From Lewinellaceae bacterium (lineage in GTDB: Bacteria; Bacteroidota; Bacteroidia; Chitinophagales; Saprospiraceae): a stretch of 64,000 bases of DNA. The stretch covers positions 1,054,001-1,118,000 of the forward strand of contig JACJYN010000003.1 in assembly GCA_020636095.1 (NCBI GenBank), read 5' to 3'. Below the pieces are notes generated by a model. It was not told the DNA's origin. It made no database searches and saw only the letters and a list, made by a program, of their open reading frames with translations. The first letter of the stretch is position 1, and every line of letters begins with the position of its first letter. The translations under genes and the position numbers were made by a program. Below are positions 18,094 through 26,501 of the stretch, one piece after another.

Positions 18094-18774
18094 ATGAAAA
18101 CGCAATTCTTTCTTTTGGGCGCGCTACTCTGCACTCTGGCCATCTTCAGCTGCAACAGCGAGTCTTCCGACACGGTCGACCAGGACCGAATCTTCACCGT
18201 TTACGAGCTTTTCTACAACGCCAATGAAGACAAAACCTACGCCCGCGCCACCTTCCACTTCAGCAACGAACTGGGCACCAAGCTCCAACTGGCGGGCGAT
18301 AGCAAAGTCACTTTCGAAGGCGACCCGCTCACCTTCAACCCGGTGCTGGCCTACTACGAAAGGCAGTACGCCGGCTTTATCGCTACGGGTGCTTTTGAAT
18401 GGACAGACACGGAGGGTAGCCTGTTCCGGAATACGGTGGAAATACACTCCATCTCTTTTGCTTCCGGCATCGACACCATTGACCGGAACCAGTCCTACGA
18501 ACTTTTCTGGGAGGGCGGAGAACTCAAGGCCAACGAGATCGTACTGTTGACCATCAACGGCGAAAATGAAGGCGACGCCCGTATTTTTTCCACCAATGAT
18601 GTTGGCGCCAACAGCATCATCCTGGCTAAGGACAAGCTATCCGAGATCGGAGAGGGGCCCGGCACGGCCTTTCTGGAGCGCAGCTACCTCCCCGGCATTC
18701 AGGAAGCTCCCTCTGCCGGCGGCAGGATCACGGGGCGGCAACGAGCGGAAAATCTGGAGGTTTTTATGAAATGA
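18094..18774 (+). CDS. predicted lipoprotein of unknown function
   Basis: The ATG at 18094 gives a lipoprotein signal (MKTQFFLLGALLCTLAIFSC, lipobox IFSC, then NSESS); the longer ORF from 17968 adds 42 residues with no signal and is rejected. 226 residues. The mature part looks all-beta, rich in Thr/Phe/Asn, with no family I recognise. It follows the secretion genes on the same strand after 133 bases, so it may belong to the same locus. The end faces the convergent hydrolase gene with a strong hairpin between them. Confidence 0.7.
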   Translation: MKTQFFLLGALLCTLAIFSCNSESSDTVDQDRIFTVYELFYNANEDKTYARATFHFSNELGTKLQLAGDSKVTFEGDPLTFNPVLAYYERQYAGFIATGAFEWTDTEGSLFRNTVEIHSISFASGIDTIDRNQSYELFWEGGELKANEIVLLTINGENEGDARIFSTNDVGANSIILAKDKLSEIGEGPGTAFLERSYLPGIQEAPSAGGRITGRQRAENLEVFMK

Positions 18775-18795
18775 TTGAAGGATAGAATGATTGAA

Positions 18796-18863
18796 GGAAT
18801 GAGGGAATGAATGATTGAATAGGGGAGTCCAAGGTACCCCGTATTCATTCATTCCCTCATTCC
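18796..18863. terminator. long hairpin between convergent genes
   Basis: GGAATGAGGGAATGAATGA (18796-18814) is the exact reverse complement of 18845-18863; the pairing continues imperfectly inside (ATAGGGG with CCCCGTAT). It sits in the 90-base gap between two converging genes and could stop transcription both ways, although T-runs are weak. Built from simple GAATGA words, like other intergenic repeats in the window. Confidence 0.5.
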
Positions 18864-18864
18864 C

Positions 18865-19857
18865 TCATTTCAGTATCCCCAAATGCAGAATCCTTCCGCC
18901 CGTCTGATTGATCGGGCTGACGCTCCTGCCTATAACAATACCGTCTTCCGGTGCTTTGTACTCCCGGATCATATCTCCGAATATATTGCGCAGAGTAGCC
19001 ACCACTTCGCCGGCTTTCACCATTTGCGCCACATCGGGCAGAACGGTAAGGATACCGCCGGTATCGGTATACAGCCAGTAGGATTTCTGGCAGATGACGG
19101 CCGGAGCCGGTGGCTCCTCAATTACGGCATCGGCCATGTTCAGGGCGTGGAGCAGGTTGTGGATGCCGGTCAGGCCGGACCGGATGTGGCCTTTCTGGAA
19201 GGTATTCGGGTTGCCGACTTCCAGCGTAATGGCGTGGATGCCAAGCGCGTCGGCGGCGCCGCGCAGGGTGCCGTCCAGCGGCGGGTTGTGAACAATGATC
19301 TGAGCGTTTTGCAGCAGGGCCATTTTTCGGGTATCCGGATTCGACATATCGGCGCGGATGTAGTAGGAATTGATCCTCCCGAAGCTGGCGGTATGCAGGT
19401 CGATGAGGTAGTTGAATTTGCTGACGATCCAGTTGATGATGCGGTAAGCATACACCTGGCTCACATTGCCGTCGGGTTTGCCGGGCATGATGTGATTCAG
19501 GTCGGTGCCGTCAATAAACCGGCGCCTTTTGCGCAAAAGCGAAGGGATATTAACTACCGGCACCCCCACCAGCGTACCGCGCAGCTCCCGGGCATTCACC
19601 TCCCGGAAAAGCCGTTGAATAACTGGAATGCCATTCAATTCGTTGCCGTGTACAGCGGCTGTGATGCCGACGACCGGCCCCTCTTGTATCCCTTTAGCTA
19701 CGATGATGGGAATAAATACCGGCAGGCCCATGCCGTCGGTTACCAGGTGTAGCAAGAATCGTTGTACTTCTCCGGGAGTCACTTCTTCCAACAGGAGTTC
19801 TTCAATTACAGGTGCATCGTGTTGCAGGGTCGAAACTGGGATTTTCATCACAAGCAT
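18865..19857 (-). CDS. succinylglutamate desuccinylase/aspartoacylase-family zinc hydrolase
   Basis: 330 residues (an in-frame ATG nine bases later, at 19848, is an equally good start). The zinc-carboxypeptidase-like AstE/AspA fold is shown by the HGNE motif (VHGNELNGIPV, His and Glu as metal ligands) and the later DLHT His. Other recognisable parts are GVPVVNIP and FIDGTDLNHIMPGK, the latter typical of the family. The C-terminal barrel (YKAPEDGIVIG) resembles a biotinyl/lipoyl-like domain. Family members remove acyl groups from N-acyl amino acids or related amides; the substrate here cannot be read from sequence. No partner gene such as an ATP-grasp ligase is adjacent. Confidence 0.85.
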   Translation of the reverse strand: MLVMKIPVSTLQHDAPVIEELLLEEVTPGEVQRFLLHLVTDGMGLPVFIPIIVAKGIQEGPVVGITAAVHGNELNGIPVIQRLFREVNARELRGTLVGVPVVNIPSLLRKRRRFIDGTDLNHIMPGKPDGNVSQVYAYRIINWIVSKFNYLIDLHTASFGRINSYYIRADMSNPDTRKMALLQNAQIIVHNPPLDGTLRGAADALGIHAITLEVGNPNTFQKGHIRSGLTGIHNLLHALNMADAVIEEPPAPAVICQKSYWLYTDTGGILTVLPDVAQMVKAGEVVATLRNIFGDMIREYKAPEDGIVIGRSVSPINQTGGRILHLGILK

Positions 19858-20172
19858 TTTTTCTAGGTCATCTTAAATAGCAAAGAAACCCTGATATAAG
19901 TAGGCCTGGGGCTTCTATTGCGTGTAGGGCCTTCCGAATGTAAGTATATGGACTGACTGACTGATCGAATAACAGGGGCTTAGGCCAGGTTTCATTAATT
20001 GTGTCCGACTACTTAAATACTTTGAAGGGTACAAAAATACACAAAAGCGCGGAAAGATTACTGGCCTGGCTTTGGGGCGTAATATGCAAAGGCATGTGAT
20101 CCCGGAACAACAAGCACCCCGCAACGGTCAACGTGTCCAACACTGGAATGGCAGCCAAAGCTGCTAAGCTCA
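19858..20172. other. 315-bp intergenic region, no gene
   Basis: Moderately AT-rich, with no supported ORF on either strand. The only pattern noted is a short CTGACTGACTGA run at 19954. I see no RNA gene or terminator. Confidence 0.5.
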
Positions 20173-20802
20173 CTACTGGTTTATCACCTTCGCCGCCACG
20201 CCATTCGAGGCAAATTGAGGGAAGTACTTGAGATTGTAAACCGAGCGGTAAGGAGTTGTGCCCTGCAGATAAGCCAGGAATTCCTCCCGGGCCGGTGCGT
20301 CGATAATAGGCATGAGGGGCTGATCGACGGATAACAGAACCGCCAGTGCCTCTCTGAGCTGCTCATCCCACTGCTGGTAATACTTTTCAAAGTCTCCCGG
20401 GCTCAATCTGCGGCGACAATTGTTGTGGTTGCATTGCAATTCCATCTCCTCCTGGATGTTGAAGATGCCGTATTCATCGGTGACCTGTTCGCCGGGTTGA
20501 ATGTCCCGGATCGCGATCTCGAATCCATAGCCGGTGCTCATAGTATTGCAATTGCAGCAATGGTTGACGTATTTGGCAAAATCCCAGCTTACAATGCGGA
20601 CTCCCTTTTCGTCGATATAGGAGTACTTTTCAATCACCGCCTGCATTTCTGTGGAGAAATGGCCAAAGGCCTCTGGGGTGATCTCCAATTCCAGGCTGTC
20701 TTTCACATAAGTAATGGTGCCTTTGGGCAGGAAATGAGTAGCAAAAACGCCGTAGCCCATCTCATCATTGATGAACTGTATGCGTGTGTGCGGATGGATC
20801 AT
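20173..20802 (-). CDS. SET domain protein (putative protein-lysine methyltransferase)
   Basis: 209 residues. SET landmarks are GYGVFATHFLPKGTITY near residue 16, the YVNHCCNCNT stretch (NHxxxxN, S-adenosylmethionine binding) near residue 78, and GEQVTDEYG (catalytic Tyr region) near residue 104. A short Cys cluster follows (CNHNNC with the earlier CxC), suggesting a post-SET-type zinc site. It lies 48 bases downstream of the 2OG-oxygenase gene on the same strand, so co-transcription is likely. Bacterial SET proteins methylate lysines of cytoplasmic proteins; no target can be named. Confidence 0.85.
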   Translation of the reverse strand: MIHPHTRIQFINDEMGYGVFATHFLPKGTITYVKDSLELEITPEAFGHFSTEMQAVIEKYSYIDEKGVRIVSWDFAKYVNHCCNCNTMSTGYGFEIAIRDIQPGEQVTDEYGIFNIQEEMELQCNHNNCRRRLSPGDFEKYYQQWDEQLREALAVLLSVDQPLMPIIDAPAREEFLAYLQGTTPYRSVYNLKYFPQFASNGVAAKVINQ

Positions 20803-20850
20803 TGCTCTTGTTTGAGGGTGTTATGAAAATGATTATTAATGAATCCCCCC

Positions 20851-21525
20851 TTACCGGGCTGAATAATTGCCAGGCAAGGGGGGAGCAAACAACGGCAGGT
20901 CATCCTTCAGCCAACCCGTGATACTGAAGCGCCTTCGCCGGCCGGGTAGCACTTCGTGCTCAAGCGTCTGGCTGTTGAAGCAAACCAGGCGCCCCGCAAC
21001 CGGTAAAATGTCAATGTGTTGTTCGGGCCCATCCTCCTGAGGAAGGTAAAGGCGCAATTGGCCGCCGTCTTCGGCAACCCAGTCGAAATTCAGGTAGCAA
21101 ACAATCGAGAGTTTCCTGGCCTTGGTATGCTGGAAAACATCCAGATGGCGCTTGTAAAAAGCCCCTTCCGGATATACTGCAAAATGCAGCTCCATATCCC
21201 GGATACCCAGGTAGAGGCTGCGGTTAAAGTATTGGATCATTTCCTGCAGGCGGCTGAAAAAAGGACGACAGGCTTCGGGAGGGTTTTGGTGGTCGAGCCA
21301 TTGAATATGGTCGCCCCGGATACTTTGGTTGAGCTGGTAGTGCTGCTGCTTTCCAATCCCGGCAATATTGAAACGCCCCTGTTCATAAGAACCGGCGGAA
21401 GCCTCCAGTATACCCTGCACTTCCAGGGGGCTTAAGAAGCCATCTGCCAGCGCATAGCCCTCTATGAGTAGGCCGTTTATGAGGCCCTCGAAAAGTTCTT
21501 CGTTCGATCGAACTTTTGTATCCAT
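20851..21525 (-). CDS. 2OG-Fe(II) oxygenase, prolyl-4-hydroxylase-like
   Basis: 224 residues from the ATG at 21525; the ORF opens 27 codons upstream but that extension is Lys-rich filler. The iron site is HLD in FYKRHLDVFQHT, plus the distal His in LEHEVLPGRRRRFSITGW, where the following Arg would bind 2-oxoglutarate. Central strand pairs (VCYLNFDWVAEDGGQLRLY) match the double-stranded beta-helix of the P4H group. It probably hydroxylates a protein residue or a small molecule. Its pairing with a SET methyltransferase hints at two modifications of one target, which is inference. Confidence 0.85.
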   Translation of the reverse strand: MDTKVRSNEELFEGLINGLLIEGYALADGFLSPLEVQGILEASAGSYEQGRFNIAGIGKQQHYQLNQSIRGDHIQWLDHQNPPEACRPFFSRLQEMIQYFNRSLYLGIRDMELHFAVYPEGAFYKRHLDVFQHTKARKLSIVCYLNFDWVAEDGGQLRLYLPQEDGPEQHIDILPVAGRLVCFNSQTLEHEVLPGRRRRFSITGWLKDDLPLFAPPLPGNYSAR

Positions 21526-21674
21526 TTTTTTGGCTGTACCTGTTTCTTTTTTTTTTGCAAAAGAGAGGTGCAATTCTGAAAGAATTCTGAATAAAATGAG
21601 GGGCATAAAGAAATACCACCCCCCGAAAGTGTTATATTCCGTATTTTACGCCCATCTGGCAGAATAAGATTTCG

Positions 21675-22352
21675 ATGAAGATTCTGATCGTTGAGGATGA
21701 CCCCAAACTGCTGTCACAAATACTTCGCCATTTCCGGCGCGAAGGCCATGTATGTGAACAAGCCAACACGTATCAGGAGGGGTATAAAAAACTCAACAAT
21801 TACGATTATGACTGCGTTCTGGTCAATCTGGGCCTTCCTGGCCAGGACGGCCTCCGCCTGGTGCACATGATGCGGGAAGAGGATGCCCAGACGGGCCTGA
21901 TCCTCCTCTCCTCCAATAATCTGGTTCAGGAGCGCATTCAGGGGCTCGACGAAGGAGCGGATGATTTTTTGCCCATACCTTTTGATGTGGGAGAACTTCA
22001 CGCCCGGGTCAAAGCGGTAATGCGCCGAAAAGCTGGAAACTATAGCAAAGTGCTGGCCTTTGGCGGACTGCTCCTCAAACTGGATGAACGGATTGTACTC
22101 GCCGATGGCGTCCTGCTGAACCTGACCAAAAAGGAATTCGAAATCCTCGTTTTCCTGGCCCGCAACAAAAACAGGGTTGTTACGAAAGAAAGTATTGCTG
22201 AACATCTTTGGGGCGATTACATGGAAGATGCCATTTCTTTTGACTTTATTTACGCCCACTTAAAAAACCTGAGAAAAAAACTGGCCGCTCACGGATACAG
22301 TGATTACCTCAAGACGGTCTACGGCGTAGGCTATAAGTTTGAGGTGGTTTAG
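21675..22352 (+). CDS. OmpR-type response regulator with a non-canonical receiver domain
   Basis: 225 residues: receiver domain (1-118) and winged-helix DNA-binding domain (about 125-225, LTKKEFEILVFLARNKNRVV and GVGYKFEVV). The acidic pair EDD at 7-9 is intact. The phospho-acceptor position reads VLVNLGLPGQDG, with Asn51 where Asp is expected, and the conserved Lys before PF is Ile101 (LPIPFDVGEL). The Ser of the switch is present (LLSS). Phosphorelay control is therefore unlikely. No histidine kinase is adjacent. It may act as a constitutive, ligand-controlled or level-controlled regulator. Confidence 0.88.
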   Translation: MKILIVEDDPKLLSQILRHFRREGHVCEQANTYQEGYKKLNNYDYDCVLVNLGLPGQDGLRLVHMMREEDAQTGLILLSSNNLVQERIQGLDEGADDFLPIPFDVGELHARVKAVMRRKAGNYSKVLAFGGLLLKLDERIVLADGVLLNLTKKEFEILVFLARNKNRVVTKESIAEHLWGDYMEDAISFDFIYAHLKNLRKKLAAHGYSDYLKTVYGVGYKFEVV

Positions 22353-22434
22353 CAGGAAAAGGCTACCAGTCTAGCGTTGGACACTCTTGATGGCCAGGAA
22401 GTTGCGGAAGGCTTGGTGTCATTCCGACTTACTC

Positions 22435-22477
22435 CCTGCCTGCCAGGCCGCCAAGTCTTGCCTGGCGGGTAGGCAGG
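22435..22477. repeat. CCTGCC-type intergenic palindrome
   Basis: CCTGCCTGCCAGGC (22435-22448) pairs with GCCTGGCGGGTAGGCAGG (22460-22477) with a small bulge. It lies in the 280-bp gap after the response regulator. Similar CCTGCC...GGCAGG palindromes occur at 16476 and near 60361-60400. Confidence 0.5.
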
Positions 22478-22633
22478 CGTCAGCCGCTTCGCTCGTGTCC
22501 GACTTCTGTCCTGCACTAGAACGGTAGCCCCCTATAACAATATAACCCTATACCCTCCTTCCCAAACACATTGCCGGAAAAAGCGTTTCTGTTTAGTGAC
22601 CATATAACGAAAAGTTTCAAAAGCTGATAACAC

Positions 22634-24166
22634 ATGGAAGAAGTAGCCACCAAGAAAATAGAATTACGGAACCTGGAACTCGAAGATTATCTGGGCCTCA
22701 AAGAGGCTATGATCAAGGCGTACTCGGGAGGCGGGGTTACGCATTGGAATAAAAGGGCGATCGACAAACTGCTGGACATTTTTCCCGATGGGCAACTTTG
22801 TGTGGTGGTTGATGGGAAAGTAGCCGCCTGCGCCCTTTCGATTATTGTTGATTACGCCAAATTTGGAGACAACCACACCTATCAACAAATAACCGGCAAA
22901 GAGACCTTCAGCACCCACGACCCGGATGGCGATGTGTTGTACGGTATCGAGCTTTTTGTGCACCCCAAATACCGGGGTATGCGCCTGGGCCGGCGGCTCT
23001 ACGACGCCCGCAAAGAGCTCTGCGAGAACCTCAACCTCCGCTCAATTATTGCCGGCGGGCGCATACCCAACTACAAAGACCATTCGGACGAGCTCACGCC
23101 GCGCCAGTATATCCAAAAAGTAAAACTCAAGGAGTTATACGATCCTACGCTGACCTTCCAGCTGTCGAATGAATTTCACGTAAAGAAAATCATCAAGCAC
23201 TATTTACCGGAAGACAAGGAGTCGAAAGAATATGCTACTTTACTGGAGTGGAACAATATCTACTACCAGGAAGAGGAGCGGCTGATCAACCTGCCTAAGG
23301 ATGTCGTTCGGGTAGGGATCGTACAGTGGCAGATGCGCCTGTTTCGGAATTTTGAGGCGCTGATCGAACAGGTGGAATACTTCGTGGACGCCGTCAGTGA
23401 TTATAAGTCGGATTTCATCCTCTTCCCCGAATTTTTCGAGGCGCCGCTGATGGCGGATTACAACCACCTCGGCGAGGCGCGCGCCATTCGCGAGTTGGCC
23501 GGCTATACCGGCGCCCTGCGGGATAAGTTTATCGAATTTGCCGTTTCCTACAACGTCAATATCATCACCGGCAGCATGCCCAAGGTAGAAGATGACGGCC
23601 ATTTGTACAACGTTTCTTACCTCTGCCGCCGCGACGGCACCTGGGAAAAGTACCAGAAAGTACAGATTACGCCCTCTGAGCGCGACGCCTGGGGCATGGT
23701 CGGCGGCAGTAAAGTAAAGGTATTCGACACCGACTGTGGCAAGGTCGGTATCCTGATCTGTTACGATGTCGAATTTCCGGAACTCGCCCGCATCTACGCG
23801 GACCAGGGCATGCAAATCCTTTTTGTACCCTTCCTCACCGACACCCAGAACGGTTACAACCGCGTGCGGCTCTGCGCTCAGGCGCGGGCCATCGAGAATG
23901 AATGTTACGTCGTTATGGCCGGCTGCGTGGGCAACCTGCCGCGGGTCAACAACATGGATATCAACTACGCCCAGTCGGCCATCTTTACCCCTTCCGATTT
24001 TGCTTTCCCCACCAACGCTGTGCGGGCCGAAGCCACTCCTAATACGGAGATGACGGTTATTGCCGATGTAAGCCTCGAATTGTTGAAAGAATTGCACGAG
24101 TTTGGCAGCGTCAATACCCTGAAAGACCGGCGGACGGACCTCTACAAGGTATTATTAAAAAAGTAG
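22634..24166 (+). CDS. GNAT acetyltransferase-nitrilase (carbon-nitrogen hydrolase) fusion protein
   Basis: 510 residues. The N-terminal GNAT domain (residues about 8-190) has the acetyl-CoA loop region GMRLGRRLYDARKELCE. The C-terminal nitrilase-superfamily domain (about 225-505) shows the Glu-Lys-Cys triad in FPEFFEAPL, KYQKVQITPSE and ILICYDVEFPE. Nitrilase-type enzymes hydrolyse amides or nitriles through the Cys; the acetyltransferase half suggests work on an acylated amine. This two-domain architecture is known in bacteria as a bifunctional GNAT/carbon-nitrogen hydrolase protein, but I know no assigned substrate. Stands alone as a transcription unit. Confidence 0.88.
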   Translation: MEEVATKKIELRNLELEDYLGLKEAMIKAYSGGGVTHWNKRAIDKLLDIFPDGQLCVVVDGKVAACALSIIVDYAKFGDNHTYQQITGKETFSTHDPDGDVLYGIELFVHPKYRGMRLGRRLYDARKELCENLNLRSIIAGGRIPNYKDHSDELTPRQYIQKVKLKELYDPTLTFQLSNEFHVKKIIKHYLPEDKESKEYATLLEWNNIYYQEEERLINLPKDVVRVGIVQWQMRLFRNFEALIEQVEYFVDAVSDYKSDFILFPEFFEAPLMADYNHLGEARAIRELAGYTGALRDKFIEFAVSYNVNIITGSMPKVEDDGHLYNVSYLCRRDGTWEKYQKVQITPSERDAWGMVGGSKVKVFDTDCGKVGILICYDVEFPELARIYADQGMQILFVPFLTDTQNGYNRVRLCAQARAIENECYVVMAGCVGNLPRVNNMDINYAQSAIFTPSDFAFPTNAVRAEATPNTEMTVIADVSLELLKELHEFGSVNTLKDRRTDLYKVLLKK

Positions 24167-24226
24167 CTCCTTTTTTCAAGACAGAAAGCTTTCGCTAAGG
24201 CATTTGGGTTGTTTATTTTATCTTTA

Positions 24227-24389
24227 GCGACGCGCGATTAATAAGTGTCGTGTTTCGATAGGCAAGTGATTTTTTCTTTAGCCAAGGCGAGGGTTCCCGA
24301 CCTTAGCAGCGCTAAGGGAGGCGGTTCCTCAACGCAGGATAAAGGAAAAAGCACTCCTAGAAAACCGACAGTTATTGATAGCGCGTCGC
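24227..24389. mobile_element. MITE-like palindromic element, family A, copy 2
   Basis: Same ends and body as 6117-6303, shorter by about 24 bases. It is flanked by TTA on both sides (24224-24226 and 24390-24392), a likely 3-bp target duplication. The internal stem CCTTAGC/GCTAAGG is kept, with one loop base changed (AGC versus AGT). It ends 26 bases before the ppk2 start codon and so lies in that gene's promoter/leader. Confidence 0.8.
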
Positions 24390-24414
24390 TTAAGAAGTAA
24401 ACGAAGTAACTGTA

Positions 24415-25212
24415 ATGGAACAGATGAAACCCGGGCAGGACGAAACTTTTGATAAGCAGGTGTTGCAACACTACAGCATCAACCCCGCTTATGTACACGA
24501 CCTGTATTTTCTACAGGTGGAGTTGCTGAAAATGCAAAAACACATCCATGAGAATGGCCTGCGGCTGGCGGTCCTTTTCGAAGGCAGAGATACGGCGGGT
24601 AAAGGCGGGGCCATCTTTCGGTTCTCACAATTCCTCAACCCCCGGCATTACCGGGTTGTAGCCCTGGGCAAACCCTCGGAAGTGGAAAAAGACCAATGGT
24701 ATTTCCAGCGCTATATCCAGGAACTACCCAATGCCGGAGAGATCGTTTTCTTCGACCGGAGCTGGTACAACCGCGCGGTGGTGGAGCCGGTTATGGGCTT
24801 TTGCTCTACCCGGCAGTACGAATTGTTCATGAAGCAGGCGCCCCTGTTCGAGCAGATGATCATCGAAGATGGGATCATATTGTTCAAGTTCTGGTTCTCT
24901 ATCAATATGGAAGTACAGCGCCACCGCATTGAGGACCGCCTGTCCGATCCCTTAAAGCAATGGAAGGTCAGCCCGGTTGACCTGCTCGCCCAGGAGAAAT
25001 GGGATGATTTTACGAAGTACAAAAACATCATGTACGAGCGCACGTCCACCCCGTACAGCCCCTGGGTGGTCATCAAGGGCAACATCCGGGAGGTGGCCCG
25101 TATTGCCGCCATGCGCTACATGCTCTACCATATCGATTATGATGAGAAATCGCCGGAGCTGGGGCCGCCGTCATCGGAAGTGCTTTGGATACACGAACCG
25201 AATAGTATTTAA
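24415..25212 (+). CDS. ppk2: polyphosphate kinase 2 family protein
   Basis: 265 residues, normal for a one-domain PPK2. The Walker A motif FEGRDTAGKGG (about residue 56) and the Walker B/lid motif FFDRSWYNRA (about 118) are intact, as is the C-terminal WVVIKGNIREVARIAAMRYML. PPK2 enzymes use polyphosphate to phosphorylate nucleoside mono- or diphosphates, or run the reverse reaction. Which PPK2 class this belongs to cannot be settled by eye. The start is 25 bases past the family A element, so its promoter has probably been shaped by that insertion. Confidence 0.93.
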   Translation: MEQMKPGQDETFDKQVLQHYSINPAYVHDLYFLQVELLKMQKHIHENGLRLAVLFEGRDTAGKGGAIFRFSQFLNPRHYRVVALGKPSEVEKDQWYFQRYIQELPNAGEIVFFDRSWYNRAVVEPVMGFCSTRQYELFMKQAPLFEQMIIEDGIILFKFWFSINMEVQRHRIEDRLSDPLKQWKVSPVDLLAQEKWDDFTKYKNIMYERTSTPYSPWVVIKGNIREVARIAAMRYMLYHIDYDEKSPELGPPSSEVLWIHEPNSI

Positions 25213-25248
25213 CCACCTGTGTGTTGCTTTACATAATCGGATCCCCAA

Positions 25249-26361
25249 TTACTTGGCCGCCTCCGGGAATAACTTCACGATTCCTCTCCTCGAAGCTTTG
25301 CATATTCCACGCTCTGTGATCAGGCCGGAAATCAGGTGAGCCGGCGTCACATCGAAAGAATAATTAGCGGCCTGGCTGTCTTGTGGCGTAATGAGCACCT
25401 TGTAGATCTTTCCGTTAAACCAGCCGTGGACATACCGCACCTCATCGGGGCTGCGTTGCTCGATCGGGATTTCTTTAAGGCCGTCATTGATGGACCAGTC
25501 GAAGGAAGTCGAAGGGAGGGCGACGTAAAAAGGCACTCGGTTGTCTCGGGCCGCCAGGGCTTTGAGGTAGGTGCCGATCTTATTGGCTACATCCCCCCGG
25601 AGCGTTGTCCGGTCGCTACCGACGATCACGAGGTCGACCATGTCGTGTTGCATCAGGTGGCCGCCGGCATTGTCAGTAATGACGGTATTGGGCACGCCCT
25701 GATGGAGGAGTTCGTAAGCGGTAATATTGGCGCCCTGGTTTCGGGGGCGGGTTTCACCGACCCACACATGAACGGGGATACCGGCAGCGTGGGCGGCGTA
25801 AATGGGCGCCGTAGCGGTGCCGTGGTCAATACAGGCCAGCCATCCGGCATTGCAATGGGTGAGTATATTGACCGGTTGGCCTTTCTTCTTCCTGCTTATC
25901 TTTTGGATGAGTTCCAGGCCGTGTTCGCCAATAGCCCGGCAGTGTTCTACGCTTTCTTCTGCAATGTCGTTAGCGGTTTGCAGGGCCAGTTGCAGCATCT
26001 TCTCTATTTCCTCGACGGGCTCGATAGCGTTCATCATCCGGTTGAGGGCATAGCCAAGATTGATGGCGGTAGGGCGGGTATTCTGGAGCAGCTCTGCGGC
26101 ATCACGCATGTATTTGCCCAGGCGCCGTTTGTCGGCCGGCGCATGATAAAGCGCATTGTACAGCCCATAGGCAGCAGTGGCGCCAATGAGCGGAGCGCCC
26201 CGCACGTGCATTTCCCGAATAGCGCGGGCAAAGTCGTCAACTGTATTCAGGTCTTCAATGACGAACGCATGGGGGAGCTTGCGCTGGTCGATGACCTGCA
26301 CAGTGGGCTCTGCCCCCTCCTTGACCCAAATGGTTCGGTAGTGCTTACCGTTTATCTGCAT
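25249..26361 (-). CDS. mtnA: S-methyl-5-thioribose-1-phosphate isomerase
   Basis: 370 residues from the ATG at 26361 (MQINGKHYRTIW); the TTG seven codons upstream is rejected. Family signatures: VRGAPLIGATAAYG, the active-site Cys in THCNAGWLACIDHGTATAP, and the Asp in VIVGSDRTTLRGDVANKIGTY. It interconverts the aldose and ketose forms of methylthioribose-1-phosphate in the methionine salvage pathway. No other salvage gene is in the window. The end converges with ppk2 (36 bases apart). Confidence 0.95.
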   Translation of the reverse strand: MQINGKHYRTIWVKEGAEPTVQVIDQRKLPHAFVIEDLNTVDDFARAIREMHVRGAPLIGATAAYGLYNALYHAPADKRRLGKYMRDAAELLQNTRPTAINLGYALNRMMNAIEPVEEIEKMLQLALQTANDIAEESVEHCRAIGEHGLELIQKISRKKKGQPVNILTHCNAGWLACIDHGTATAPIYAAHAAGIPVHVWVGETRPRNQGANITAYELLHQGVPNTVITDNAGGHLMQHDMVDLVIVGSDRTTLRGDVANKIGTYLKALAARDNRVPFYVALPSTSFDWSINDGLKEIPIEQRSPDEVRYVHGWFNGKIYKVLITPQDSQAANYSFDVTPAHLISGLITERGICKASRRGIVKLFPEAAK

Positions 26362-26379
26362 ATATCCAGCCCTTTTTGA

Positions 26380-26387
26380 CAAAGGTA
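26380..26387 (-). promoter_or_regulatory. candidate -7 box of mtnA
   Basis: On the minus strand TACCTTTG (TAnnTTTG) ends 18 bases before the mtnA ATG at 26361, implying a very short leader. No clear -33 element. Confidence 0.45.
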
Positions 26388-26501
26388 ATGTGCAGGCGGG
26401 ATATTAAGGTAGCAGAACCGAAGGAATTGATAAAACTTCTGCCCCCGGAGTGGATTTACAGTTAAGCCCTGGTGAATTCCGTCGCTTAAACAGGCCGATT
26501 G

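Noticed and set aside
24203..24226. Promoter TTTG/TATCTTTA just before family A copy 2
   Set aside because: The spacing of 12 bases is too short and the -7 box ends in A; its last bases are part of the element's target site.
25336..26379. Plus-strand ORF of 347 codons over mtnA
   Set aside because: The minus-strand frame has all MtnA signatures; the plus frame is its shadow.
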